Positions 25,604 to 34,541 of a stretch of DNA of 64,000 nt are shown here, piece by piece (positions within the stretch are counted from its first letter, which is position 1; every line of letters begins with the position of its first letter). The stretch is from Lysinibacillus antri (GTDB taxonomy: Bacteria; Bacillota; Bacilli; Bacillales_A; Planococcaceae): NCBI RefSeq assembly GCF_003977595.1, contig NZ_RYYR01000003.1, forward strand, positions 149,907 through 213,906, written 5' to 3'. Under the pieces are notes generated by a model. It was given only the letters and a program-made list of their open reading frames with translations, had not been told where the DNA came from and ran no database searches. The position numbers were made by a program, and so were the translations under genes.

Positions 25604-27136
25604 TTATACTGGATATACTGGGTGTTTACGAGAAGGTAATGAAATTTGTTTCGTTGTGTAATAGTGTAAACGGTTCGAAAGAGTAGCTCTCAGTTCGCTC
25701 GGAGCAATGATTTCATCCACAACTAATTCGGACGCTAGTTGATAAATATCAATTTCTTCTTTGTATTCCTCTATTTTTTCTTGAATAAATTTTGCTCGTT
25801 CTTTTACATCTTTTATTTCTGCAATTTTGTTTGAATAAACGGCATTAACAGCTGCCTCAGGTCCCATAACGGCAATTTGAGCAGTTGGGAGAGCAATACA
25901 GATGTCTGGTTCAAAAGCCGGGCCACACATCGCATATAATCCTGCACCATATGCTTTACGTATGATGACGGAAATTTTTGGTACAGTCGCGCTACTCATG
26001 GCAGAGATAAATTTGGCTCCATGACGAATTATTCCTGCCCGTTCTACTTTTGTACCAATCATAAACCCTGGTACATCGGCTAAAAACAATAATGGAATTG
26101 AATACGCATCACATAACTGGATAAATTTTGCTGCCTTATCTGACGAGTCAACAAACAACACGCCACCTTTTACTTTTGGTTGATTTGCAACGATGCCCAC
26201 CGTTTGCCCCGAAATTCTTGCAAAACCGGTAATCAGCTCGGGTGCAAACAATTTTTTCATTTCAAAAAAGCTTTCTTGATCAATCAATTGATCAATTAAT
26301 TCATACATATCAAAAGGGACATTTTGGTTTTTAGGAATAATTTCTTCTAAAGTTCGCCCTTTAATCGGTAATCTGGATTCTTTTCCTTTTGGTAGTTGTT
26401 TAAAGTTTGCACCAAAGTAACTTAAATAACTTTTTGCAAACGCAATAGCTTGTTGTTCTGTTTGCGCTAATACGTCTCCACATCCACTTATTGTACAATG
26501 CATTTTTGCGCCGCCCATTTCCTCTAATGATACTTTTTCGCCAATTACTTTTTCTGCCATTCGAGGCGACCCTAAATACATCGATGCATTTTTATCAACC
26601 ATAATGACGATATCACAAAATGCTGGTATATATGCTCCCCCTGCCGCAGATGGGCCAAATAATATACATATTTGTGGAATCATGCCACTTAATTTTACTT
26701 GATTATGAAATATTCGACCTGCACCACGTCTTCCAGGAAACATTTCTAGTTGATCTGTAATACGTGCACCTGCAGAATCGACTAAGTACAATAGTGGAAC
26801 TTGTAATTTTTCCGCGGTTTCTTGTATGCGGATAATTTTTTCTACGGTTCGCTTTCCCCATGATCCCGCCTTTACCGTCGAATCATTTGCCATGACACAC
26901 ACCGTTTGACCATCAATTTTCCCAACCGCACAAACAACGCCATCTGCTGGTAAATCACTTTCCACACAGTTTGCAAATCGACCGTCTTCTTCATATGTCC
27001 CATTGTCAAATAGCATTATTAATCGATCACGTACAAATAATTTATTCGATTCTTTTAATTTGTCGTGATATTTTTTAGATCCCCCAGTAAGTATGTTTTC
27101 TACCTTTTCCAATAATTTATCGTTGTAAATATCCAT
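25604..27136 (-). CDS. Acyl-CoA carboxylase, carboxyltransferase subunit (YngE-like)
   Basis: Carboxyltransferase beta-type subunit of a biotin-dependent acyl-CoA carboxylase (propionyl- or methylcrotonyl-CoA type). 510 aa with the paired crotonase-fold domains; motifs include DGVVCAVGKIDGQTV, FGPSAAGGAYIPAFCD and LADVPGFMIGTKVERAG. The ATG at 27136 is 9 bases after GAGGAG. It is followed on the chromosome by a biotin carrier and an enoyl-CoA hydratase, as in the yng operon of B. subtilis, but no biotin carboxylase subunit is nearby. Confidence 0.85.
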   Translation of the reverse strand: MDIYNDKLLEKVENILTGGSKKYHDKLKESNKLFVRDRLIMLFDNGTYEEDGRFANCVESDLPADGVVCAVGKIDGQTVCVMANDSTVKAGSWGKRTVEKIIRIQETAEKLQVPLLYLVDSAGARITDQLEMFPGRRGAGRIFHNQVKLSGMIPQICILFGPSAAGGAYIPAFCDIVIMVDKNASMYLGSPRMAEKVIGEKVSLEEMGGAKMHCTISGCGDVLAQTEQQAIAFAKSYLSYFGANFKQLPKGKESRLPIKGRTLEEIIPKNQNVPFDMYELIDQLIDQESFFEMKKLFAPELITGFARISGQTVGIVANQPKVKGGVLFVDSSDKAAKFIQLCDAYSIPLLFLADVPGFMIGTKVERAGIIRHGAKFISAMSSATVPKISVIIRKAYGAGLYAMCGPAFEPDICIALPTAQIAVMGPEAAVNAVYSNKIAEIKDVKERAKFIQEKIEEYKEEIDIYQLASELVVDEIIAPSELRATLSNRLHYYTTKQISLPSRKHPVYPV

Positions 27137-27170
27137 CACCAAAATCTCCTCTTTGTGTGGCTATGATCAT

Positions 27171-27383
27171 TTATCCAAATGTAATTAGTACATCGTCTTC
27201 ATTTACAAAGTCACCTTCAGAAACATTTACCTTTGCTACAACTCCATCTGTTTCTGCCTCAAAAGGAATTTCCATCTTCATTGATTCAATGATAATGACG
27301 GTTTGCCCTGCACTAACTTGTTGACCCTCTTTTACAAGGACTTCAAAAACAGTACCAGCCATCTGTGCACGTAATTCCACCAT
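27171..27383 (-). CDS. Biotin/lipoyl attachment protein (YngHB-like)
   Basis: A 70-aa stand-alone biotinyl domain. The biotin-accepting lysine is in IIESMKMEIPFEAETDG near residue 36. The hairpin framing (GQQVSAGQTV, VNEDDVLITFG) is complete. It is the carrier for the adjacent carboxyltransferase. The ATG is preceded by AAAGGGG. Confidence 0.9.
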   Translation of the reverse strand: MVELRAQMAGTVFEVLVKEGQQVSAGQTVIIIESMKMEIPFEAETDGVVAKVNVSEGDFVNEDDVLITFG

Positions 27384-27422
27384 CTTTTATTCCCCTTTTT
27401 TTAAACCAGTTTTTCAATGCAT

Positions 27423-27806
27423 TCATTTTTGTTGTTCGATAAAGCTTGAACCTTGTTGTAGCCACTTTAAAATTTTTTCATGCTCAGATTGTAATTCTCT
27501 ATATTTTACTTCTAGCTCGTTATACGCTTCCGTTAGTTCATCAAAACTATTAAGTGCAAGCTTCAGATGGCTTCGCATTAATTGCTTAGGACGTTTTCTT
27601 ACACTGTTTAACATTTGACCATATTGTTGTCGTAACGTTTTATTCCAACGAAAACCACATGCTTGTTTTGTACGGTTTAAAATACTTGCTGCTTCCGCAA
27701 AAGCTTCTAATTGGGTTTTACCATTTTGCACCGCCTGTATGACGATTTCCGCTAATTTTTCATCATCATCAGCCGTCCATTGATCTTTACGTCTTTTTCC
27801 ATCCAT
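27423..27806 (-). CDS. RsfA/YlbO-family transcription factor
   Basis: 127 aa with an N-terminal Myb/SANT-like helix-turn-helix (KDQWTADDDEKLAEIV, NRTKQACGFRWNKTLRQQY) and a C-terminal coiled coil (ELEVKYRELQSEHEKIL). RsfA and YlbO family members modulate sigma-F and sigma-E dependent genes in Bacillus. The ATG at 27806 has GAGGTG 7 bases upstream. It is at the ylbO position relative to rpmF and ylbN, but with a hydratase gene inserted. Confidence 0.82.
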   Translation of the reverse strand: MDGKRRKDQWTADDDEKLAEIVIQAVQNGKTQLEAFAEAASILNRTKQACGFRWNKTLRQQYGQMLNSVRKRPKQLMRSHLKLALNSFDELTEAYNELEVKYRELQSEHEKILKWLQQGSSFIEQQK

Positions 27807-27978
27807 ATCTATCACCTCACATTTTTTACTACTATATGCAAATCAATAGAATAAATAGAATCGTAACGCTAGAAAAATAGGTTGTAACATAAATAGAAAC
27901 ACTTAATCTTTAGAAAACAGGATAAAGCTATTTCTTAATACCTGAAAATCCACTTAAATTCATAAAACAGGGTATTTA

Positions 27979-28011
27979 AAAAAATAAAAACGCCTCTATA
28001 TATGAGACGTT
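27979..28011 (-). terminator. Terminator of the hydratase gene
   Basis: Minus-strand stem AACGTCTC / GAGGCGTT with ATATATA loop and trailing TTTTATTTTTTT, starting about 10 bases after the stop. Confidence 0.75.
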
Positions 28012-28021
28012 CTATCAAGTA

Positions 28022-28783
28022 TTATTTTGATTTATTTAAAAACTGTTGTACGGCTTCTGCATGGGCTTCACTTTCCCAAAGCTTTGCACACACTCGAATT
28101 TCTTCCATTACTCGCTCATACATATTCCGTTCTTTCCATTTACGGAGCTCAATTTCTTTATATGCTTGGTGAACGGATGGATGAATTTTACGCATCTGTG
28201 AAATAAATTCTTCTAAAGCCTCTTCTTTTGATCCTTCAAAAACACGCATTGCCCAGCCAATTTCATATAAAAGCTTCGCATCATACACTTGTGCATCAAC
28301 TAACATTTTTAAAGCTCGGTCGTGTCTTAAACCTCTTTCAAACAGATAGGTTCCCCCTCCCCATCCGCTCGTGATAGCAAGAGTTCCTTGGATGAACCCA
28401 CATTTTGCATTTGACGCAACCAATCTAAAATCACAGGCAGTAGCAATTTCACACCCGCCTCCTACTGCGGCACCGTTAATAAGCGCAATAGTTGGTACAC
28501 GAAGCGTTGCTAAATCATATAAAATATTCCCCATTTTACTTAGCATGCCAAAAGCTTGTTCTTCCGTATGTAAACTATGAAATTCCGAAAGATCTCCACC
28601 TGAACAAAAAGCTTTTTCCCCAGCACCTGTCACGACTAAAAATCGGATCTCGTCGTGTTCTTTAATATATGTAATAACTTTTTTTAGACCTTCCATTACC
28701 TCATCATTGACGGCATTTCTTTTTTCTTCTCTGTCAATGGTAAAGGTTAATATTCCATCCTTCTCACTAATTTGATAAGCCAA
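28022..28783 (-). CDS. Enoyl-CoA hydratase/isomerase family protein (YngF-like)
   Basis: Crotonase-fold enzyme of about 253 aa with TIDREEKRNAV, the oxyanion loop AFCSGGDLSEF and ALINGAAVGGGCEIA followed by DFRLVA. The first ATG (28792) touches the AAAGGGG site with no spacing, so a TTG at 28783, 9 bases from it, is the more likely start. Together with the carboxyltransferase and biotin carrier it suggests a branched acyl-CoA degradation branch. Confidence 0.85.
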   Translation of the reverse strand: MAYQISEKDGILTFTIDREEKRNAVNDEVMEGLKKVITYIKEHDEIRFLVVTGAGEKAFCSGGDLSEFHSLHTEEQAFGMLSKMGNILYDLATLRVPTIALINGAAVGGGCEIATACDFRLVASNAKCGFIQGTLAITSGWGGGTYLFERGLRHDRALKMLVDAQVYDAKLLYEIGWAMRVFEGSKEEALEEFISQMRKIHPSVHQAYKEIELRKWKERNMYERVMEEIRVCAKLWESEAHAEAVQQFLNKSK

Positions 28784-28974
28784 ACTTAACATCCCCTTTA
28801 ACGTTTGCTATTTCAACATAATGTAATGCTTTAAATTAAATAGTAAATGACCTCAATGTGTTTGGCAAGGGAATGGTAATTAATTCAGGAAAATACTTGA
28901 AAAATATAAAAAAACACAAGTCATTAGAGTACTTGCGCTAAAATTCGTTAAATTGTTTTTTCCTTTTTAAATAA

Positions 28975-29015
28975 AAAATAAAAGGCTATTAGAGAGCCAT
29001 GGCCTCTCTAATAGC
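28975..29015 (-). terminator. Terminator of rpmF
   Basis: Perfect 13-bp stem GGCTATTAGAGAG / CTCTCTAATAGCC with CCATGG loop region, followed on the minus strand by TTTTATTTTTTATTT. A weaker second stem (CAAGT/ACTTG plus T-run) lies about 50 bases further at 28912-28936. Confidence 0.9.
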
Positions 29016-29038
29016 CTCGAGCACTAGTAAATACTGAA

Positions 29039-29212
29039 TTATTTACTAGCTACTTCTTTACCTTTGTAGTGTCCACATGCTTTACATACGTGGTGAGATA
29101 AAGTTGCTTCTCCACAGTTTGGGCAAGCTACCATACCAGGTACAGATAATTTAAAATGCGTACGACGCTTTCTTTTTGCAGTTTTAGAAGTTCTTCTAAA
29201 TGGTACAGCCAT
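29039..29212 (-). CDS. rpmF: Ribosomal protein bL32
   Basis: 57-aa zinc-ribbon ribosomal protein with [20 protein letters not shown] and paired cysteines CPNCG and CKACG. The ATG at 29212 has GGAGGTG 8 bases upstream. It follows ylbN, the near-universal partner. Presence of all four cysteines marks the zinc-binding form. Confidence 0.98.
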   Translation of the reverse strand: MAVPFRRTSKTAKRKRRTHFKLSVPGMVACPNCGEATLSHHVCKACGHYKGKEVASK

Positions 29213-29236
29213 TATTGGCACCTCCTTACAGATTAT

Positions 29237-29770
29237 CTATTCATCTGATTGATCAAAATACTTAGCTAAATCAGCAAGTCTTGGATCCACTTTTGGTTCG
29301 TCATTTTCGTTTTGACGTGCAACCTCATCTTCAGTTGAATAACTCCAGTTTTTGCCTCCTTGCACTTGTCCTTCCGTGTTTTCTTTAAACACTTGCATCG
29401 GAATTTCTAACAGTACAAGTTCCTCTAAAACTGGTTTTAAGTCGATCACTTCACCATCGATATAATGTATATCGTCATCTTCTTTATTTCGAAGTTCTGG
29501 ATCTATCCAGCTGAAAATTTCAACTGCATCGACTTCAATTGGATATTCAACGTCTTCCCATGTGCGTGCACAAGGAAGTGTCAGTGTTGCAGTCAGCGTA
29601 AACTGACAAGTCATTTGCGATGCACCGAAAGTACAGTGTCCTTTTACATGAACAGGTGAGATTTGACGAATATCTTTATTTCGCTTTTTTACTTCATCCA
29701 ATTGTACTTCTGCATCTATCGGCATCCCATTTTGGCGATACTTCGATAATTGATGAATTGACCATTTCAT
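29237..29770 (-). CDS. ylbN: YlbN, YceD/DUF177 family protein
   Basis: 177-aa DUF177 protein with the core CTFGASQMTCQFTLTATLTL and LPCARTWEDVEYPIEV and acidic tail. YceD relatives are linked to 23S rRNA and ribosome assembly in other organisms. It is co-transcribed with rpmF from a near-perfect sigma-A promoter. Confidence 0.93.
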   Translation of the reverse strand: MKWSIHQLSKYRQNGMPIDAEVQLDEVKKRNKDIRQISPVHVKGHCTFGASQMTCQFTLTATLTLPCARTWEDVEYPIEVDAVEIFSWIDPELRNKEDDDIHYIDGEVIDLKPVLEELVLLEIPMQVFKENTEGQVQGGKNWSYSTEDEVARQNENDEPKVDPRLADLAKYFDQSDE

Positions 29771-29799
29771 TCATTAATCACCTCGAGACAACAATGTTG

Positions 29800-29828
29800 A
29801 TTATATAATGTGTATTTTTAGATGTCAA
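29800..29828 (-). promoter_or_regulatory. Sigma-A promoter of ylbN-rpmF
   Basis: Minus strand carries TTGACA, a 17-base spacer and TATAAT, a perfect consensus promoter, about 30-58 bases before ylbN. Confidence 0.9.
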
Positions 29829-29837
29829 GATATTTTC

Positions 29838-29866
29838 TTGTCACAGTACGAATAGAGTACTATAAT
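29838..29866 (+). promoter_or_regulatory. Sigma-A promoter of tmcAL, divergent
   Basis: TTGTCA, 17 bases, TATAAT on the plus strand. Its -35 is 9 bases from the -35 of the divergent ylbN promoter. The leader of about 140 bases includes a hairpin GAATCATT/AATGATTC at 29880-29905. Confidence 0.8.
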
Positions 29867-30009
29867 TTTAATAATAGATGAATCATTTAAATACAGTAAT
29901 GATTCGATTGGATGACAATGATCCTTATGACTTATTACAATTTGTTGAAATATGCATTTACCTATCCTTCTAAAGCAGATATTCCAATTATAACCTAAGG
30001 GGTGTAACA

Positions 30010-31218
30010 ATGAAAGCAGTTGGTGTCATCGTTGAATATAATCCTTTCCATAATGGCCATTTTTATCATGTAGAACAAACAAGAAACGCGTCTTCAGCTG
30101 ATGTTGTCATTGCTGTCATGAGTGGGCAATTTTTACAACGAGGAGAGCCTGCATTAGTTGACAAATGGCACCGAGCGAAAATGGCTCTATTAGGCGGTGT
30201 AGACCTCGTGATCGAACTACCATACGTCTTTTCAACTGGTAATGCCACAATTTTTGCTGAAGGGGCAACAAAGCTCTTAAATGCAATAGGTTGTGAATCC
30301 TTCGCTTTCGGTAGTGAACAAGGAACAATTGAACCTTTTTTAAATACATTATCTTTATTACGATCCGAAGAGGAAGAATACAACGCTTTAATTAAACAGT
30401 TTATTTCAACTGGCATTAGTTATCCCCAAAGTTTATATTTGGCATACGAAAAACTAAAAAACGAACACCCGAATACGTATATCGACTTATCACAGCCAAA
30501 TAATATTTTAGGTTATCATTATATAGAAGCAGTAAATCGTTTCAATCTTTCCATTCAACCTTTAACCATCCAAAGAGTACAAGCAGGCTACCATGATGAT
30601 ATTAATACTAATTTAACAATTGCCAGTGCAACAGGTATTCGTAAATCAATATTTGAAACAAAATCGATCCATGAAGTCGAAAGTTATGTTCCTAAAGCAA
30701 CTTTTAAAGAACTTGAATCATGGAAGCATAAACATACACAGTTTACTAATTGGGACTCTTTTTGGTCTCTTTTACGCTATGCGATTTTAAGAAATACCCC
30801 TGAACAACTCTCTTTGTTTGCAGATGTTTCAGAAGGTATTGAACATGCTCTCATTAAAGCAGCTAGAAAAAGCGATTCCTTTGCCGAGTTTATGAGCAAT
30901 ATTAAATCAAAACGCTATACGTGGACAAGATTACAACGAATGATTACGCATATTTTTACAGGGATTACAAAAGAGGCACTGCATCAATTTGATGAGCCAA
31001 CTTACATTCGCCTTTTAGGTATGACCGGTAAAGGACAAAAATATTTATCAGAACATAAAAAAAGCTTTACTTTACCTTTAATAAGTCGTGTTGCATCAAC
31101 AAAAGACCCCATGCTCGCACTTGATATCCGCGCATCCGAAATGTACGCACAAGGAGTAAACTTAATCAGTAAACAAAAACTAGAGATGGATTATCAAACA
31201 CCACCGATAAGGTTATAG
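30010..31218 (+). CDS. tmcAL: TmcAL, tRNA(Met) cytidine acetate ligase
   Basis: Makes N4-acetylcytidine at the wobble position of elongator tRNA-Met from acetate and ATP. The nucleotidyltransferase start GVIVEYNPFHNGHFYH has the HxGH-type motif, followed by MSGQFLQRGEPALVDKWHRA. 402 aa; this is ylbM of B. subtilis. AAGGGGTG precedes the ATG. It is divergent from ylbN. Confidence 0.93.
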   Translation: MKAVGVIVEYNPFHNGHFYHVEQTRNASSADVVIAVMSGQFLQRGEPALVDKWHRAKMALLGGVDLVIELPYVFSTGNATIFAEGATKLLNAIGCESFAFGSEQGTIEPFLNTLSLLRSEEEEYNALIKQFISTGISYPQSLYLAYEKLKNEHPNTYIDLSQPNNILGYHYIEAVNRFNLSIQPLTIQRVQAGYHDDINTNLTIASATGIRKSIFETKSIHEVESYVPKATFKELESWKHKHTQFTNWDSFWSLLRYAILRNTPEQLSLFADVSEGIEHALIKAARKSDSFAEFMSNIKSKRYTWTRLQRMITHIFTGITKEALHQFDEPTYIRLLGMTGKGQKYLSEHKKSFTLPLISRVASTKDPMLALDIRASEMYAQGVNLISKQKLEMDYQTPPIRL

Positions 31219-31236
31219 AATCGATACTTTGGGAAG

Positions 31237-31309
31237 TCGCACGTAATTTTTCTAAAGTCGCTCGTAATCCTTGAAAAACCGCTCGTATTTCCCTAAAAGT
31301 CGCTCGTAA
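31237..31309. repeat. Four-copy 21-bp tandem repeat
   Basis: The core TCGCACGTAA, TCGCTCGTAA, CCGCTCGTAT, TCGCTCGTAA begins at 31237, 31258, 31279 and 31300, an exact 21-base period (two helical turns), with variable A/T-rich fillers. It lies between the tmcAL stop and the shared terminator. Confidence 0.8.
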
Positions 31310-31320
31310 CCCCATAAATA

Positions 31321-31355
31321 GAAAAAGACGTCTCAATCTTTCGAGGCGTCTTTTG
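31321..31355. terminator. Bidirectional terminator between tmcAL and ylbL
   Basis: AAAAAGACGTCTC and GAGGCGTCTTTT form a stem with A-run and T-run on both sides, so it can stop both converging genes. The ylbL stop codon lies within the hairpin. Confidence 0.85.
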
Positions 31356-32394
31356 GTGGTAATTGATTTAAATAGTTGATTGCATCATCAACCGTTTTTA
31401 CCGGAACAATTTTCATATCCGTATTAATTTTTTTCGCTGTTTCTACAGCTGCTTCATAATTCGTGCGAATGTTAGGGTTGGCTTTTTTCATTGCATCCGT
31501 AATGGGATCGTCAGGCGCAAAGAAAATCTCCATTCCATCTTCATGAGCAGCAACGACTTTCTTTTCAATTCCCCCGATTCGTCCCACGGTACCATCCTCA
31601 TTCATCTCACCTGTACCAGCAATCGTATATCCTTTCGTAATATCCTCATCTAGAAGCTGATTTAAAATTTCTAGTGTAAACATTAGTCCAGCAGAGGGCC
31701 CTCCAATTTTTTCAGCATCCACTTTTACAGTTGGGTCTGTTTTAATTGACTTACTTTGCGAATAAGTAATTCCAATTCCAATTCGATGTTGTTTGTCTCC
31801 TGGAATTTCCTTTAGAGCAATCGTTCTGTCCAGCAACTCATCATTTCGTTTAATAACTAACTGTACTTCTTCATTTACTTTTTTTGAATTTAAAACATTA
31901 CTAAGTTCTTCTGATCTATTTAATATGTGCCCATCGATTTCTACTATTTCGTCACCAGGTTGTAGTAATTCATCTGCTGCCCCATCCTCTAGTACATTCA
32001 AAACCATAATCCCATGGTAATCCACCGTATAAGGTAAATCTGCCTTTTGAAATGCTACATAAAGAGCATTAAATTGTGAGTCACTCATTAATTTCAATTG
32101 ACGAATACTATATTCTTCTTCGTCCTCTTCTTCTTGTCGTACATCCTCAACTTCGATAATTTCTTCAAACTCTTTAAAATATGCAATAACATATGTAAGA
32201 GGTGTTGCAGGTGCCATCGAAACTGTCATTAAACTTAGAGAACCTTCGTCATTTTGGTCCCCATTCTCAACGGTAACAAACTGGTTCACCGCATAGGCAC
32301 TACCAGGCTTCATCACATAATAATCAAGTTTGTAAAAGGCTAGAAAAAAAATAAAAGCTAGTGGAAGTATTACTGTTAGTAGCGTCTTTTTCAA
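31333..32394 (-). CDS. ylbL: YlbL, PDZ-Lon membrane protease
   Basis: Membrane-anchored serine protease with an N-terminal helix (TVILPLAFIFFLAFY), a PDZ domain at about residues 130-205 (GIMVLNVLEDGAADELLQPGD) and a Lon-type protease domain with catalytic Ser in GGPSAGLMFTLE and Lys in GGIEKKVVAA. In B. subtilis YlbL degrades the checkpoint inhibitor YneA. The GTG at 32406 overlaps GGAGG, so a TTG at 32394 is the more plausible start. Confidence 0.92.
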   Translation of the reverse strand: MKKTLLTVILPLAFIFFLAFYKLDYYVMKPGSAYAVNQFVTVENGDQNDEGSLSLMTVSMAPATPLTYVIAYFKEFEEIIEVEDVRQEEEDEEEYSIRQLKLMSDSQFNALYVAFQKADLPYTVDYHGIMVLNVLEDGAADELLQPGDEIVEIDGHILNRSEELSNVLNSKKVNEEVQLVIKRNDELLDRTIALKEIPGDKQHRIGIGITYSQSKSIKTDPTVKVDAEKIGGPSAGLMFTLEILNQLLDEDITKGYTIAGTGEMNEDGTVGRIGGIEKKVVAAHEDGMEIFFAPDDPITDAMKKANPNIRTNYEAAVETAKKINTDMKIVPVKTVDDAINYLNQLPPKDASKD

Positions 32395-32448
32395 AATGGA
32401 TGGCACCTCCTTATATTAGAATTGGTAGACTAAAATTTTAAAGCATCG

Positions 32449-32456
32449 CATATATT
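32449..32456 (+). promoter_or_regulatory. Possible sigma-E -10 element of ylbJ
   Basis: CATATATT matches the sigma-E -10 CATACAHT in 7 of 8 positions, about 45 bases before ylbJ. The -35 (GACTAAA at 14 bases) is poor. ylbJ is sigma-E dependent in B. subtilis. Confidence 0.35.
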
Positions 32457-32499
32457 AGTTTAGCATTAGAGGTTATGGAAAACAAAAATTTGAAAAGAG

Positions 32500-33411
32500 A
32501 TGATGCTTATTCCACTACTATACTTATTGATTTGTATCACATTAATTTGCTTACTATTATTGTTCCCTGGTGTTGCTCATGAAGGGACGGACTTAGGTGT
32601 AGAGTTATTTATGGAAGCATTATTCCCATATTTATTACCTTATTTAATTCTTACACAATGGTTTATCCGACTAACACCCCAAAAGAGTAATTCCTTATCC
32701 CGATTTAAATTATATTTTAAAACATATGGTATTAGCGCATTAGGAGGCTTTCCTACAGGCGCTGCCACAATTACTTATTTAAAAAAAAGTAAACAAATTT
32801 CTTTAAAGGAAGCCAATATCCTTCTGAGTATTTGTCATAGTCCAAGCCCTCTATTTGTTTTAGGATTTGTTGGAAATGACTTATTGAACGATACGACGTT
32901 TAGTTGGCAATATTTAATTTTATATCATGTCGTATCCATGATTATTTTAACTGGCTTTTATTTTTATTATGGTAAAGGCAAAATAGATAGTTTCAGTTTT
33001 TCTGACGTTCAACCACCAAAAAATCAAAATCCATTTACAAGCAGTATTAAAGATAGTATTCCCACTGTACTCGTTGTCGGATCAACAATCATCTTCTTTA
33101 CAACAATCTATACTGTTGTCATGCACTCAGTTAAAAGTTTCTTCCCAGACATACATAGCGGCGTTATGCTTTCAATTGCAGCAATGCTCGAGATGACAAA
33201 TGGTTTAAAAATTGGACAAGAATTGTTTACAGGACAACCTACTCTCTTATTAGTCATATTAGCGCTGTTTTTAACAAGTCAAAGTTTAAGTATTCATATG
33301 CAGGTTGCGGTCATTGCGAAAAGTGAACAACTATCCTTAAAACCATATATACTAATGCGAGTATTTTACACCCTTCTAATACCATCACTTTATTTCCTTA
33401 TTTTTCTATAA
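32500..33411 (+). CDS. ylbJ: YlbJ, sporulation integral membrane protein
   Basis: 303-aa polytopic protein with about seven membrane segments and a nucleoside-transporter/gate-type core (YGISALGGFPTGAATITYL, ILLSICHSPSPLFVLGFVG). YlbJ is needed for normal spore cortex in B. subtilis. It is about 100 aa shorter than the B. subtilis protein, mostly from the N-terminal side and loops; the frame shows no break. Weak ribosome site (AAAAGAG). Confidence 0.82.
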   Translation: MMLIPLLYLLICITLICLLLLFPGVAHEGTDLGVELFMEALFPYLLPYLILTQWFIRLTPQKSNSLSRFKLYFKTYGISALGGFPTGAATITYLKKSKQISLKEANILLSICHSPSPLFVLGFVGNDLLNDTTFSWQYLILYHVVSMIILTGFYFYYGKGKIDSFSFSDVQPPKNQNPFTSSIKDSIPTVLVVGSTIIFFTTIYTVVMHSVKSFFPDIHSGVMLSIAAMLEMTNGLKIGQELFTGQPTLLLVILALFLTSQSLSIHMQVAVIAKSEQLSLKPYILMRVFYTLLIPSLYFLIFL

Positions 33412-33412
33412 A

Positions 33413-33446
33413 AAAAGGACAAAATCAACTATCTGATTTTGTCCTC
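33413..33446. terminator. Bidirectional terminator between ylbJ and coaD
   Basis: AGGACAAAATCA and TGATTTTGTCCT form a 12-bp perfect stem with flanking A-run and T-rich tail, serving both converging genes. Confidence 0.9.
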
Positions 33447-33452
33447 TTCCTT

Positions 33453-33956
<504 letters not shown>

Positions 33957-33974
33957 TCATCACTATCCACTCAT

Positions 33975-34523
33975 TCATTTGCGGTATATTGATATTATTG
34001 TGCCCCCATAAGTTTCCTGTCTTGCTAATGTAAAGATTCCATAATTGTTTGGTAGGTCAATTTCTTTTGCATGTTCACAAACAATAATTGCGTTCGCCGC
34101 CAATTTTCCCCCATCCACTAATGTCTCCACAAGATCGTAATATTCTTTTTTTAAATATGGAGGGTCCATAAATACATAGTCAATTTGAATATCCCGTTTT
34201 AATAACCCCTTAACGGCTCGATTTGCATCGGTTCTATATGTTTCAACTATGTCTTCATAGCGGCATTTTTTTATATTTTCAAGCAATGTTTGATAGGCTT
34301 TTGGATCTTTTTCTACAAAAATCCCCTTATGCGCACCTCTACTTAAAGTTTCGATGCCCAATCCTCCACTACCTGCAAATAAATCTAACACGACTCCCCC
34401 ATCAAAGAAGGGGCCGATCATATTAAATATTGATTCTTTTACTTTATCTGTCGTAGGTCTAGTTGTTGTTCCGGATACTGCTTTTAATGGCATTCCTTTT
34501 CGTTCACCCGCTACAACTCTCAT
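33975..34523 (-). CDS. rsmD: RsmD, 16S rRNA G966 N2-methyltransferase
   Basis: Class I methyltransferase with VLDLFAGSGGLGIETLSRGA (SAM loop) and the catalytic VFMDPPYLKKEYY (DPPY). 182 aa, corresponds to ylbH. 36 bases before coaD. Confidence 0.96.
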   Translation of the reverse strand: MRVVAGERKGMPLKAVSGTTTRPTTDKVKESIFNMIGPFFDGGVVLDLFAGSGGLGIETLSRGAHKGIFVEKDPKAYQTLLENIKKCRYEDIVETYRTDANRAVKGLLKRDIQIDYVFMDPPYLKKEYYDLVETLVDGGKLAANAIIVCEHAKEIDLPNNYGIFTLARQETYGGTIISIYRK

Positions 34524-34541
34524 AAGATCACCATACCTTTT

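Noticed and set aside
29825..30010. 61-codon minus-strand reading frame before tmcAL
   Set aside because: It covers the tmcAL promoter and leader and has no ribosome site.
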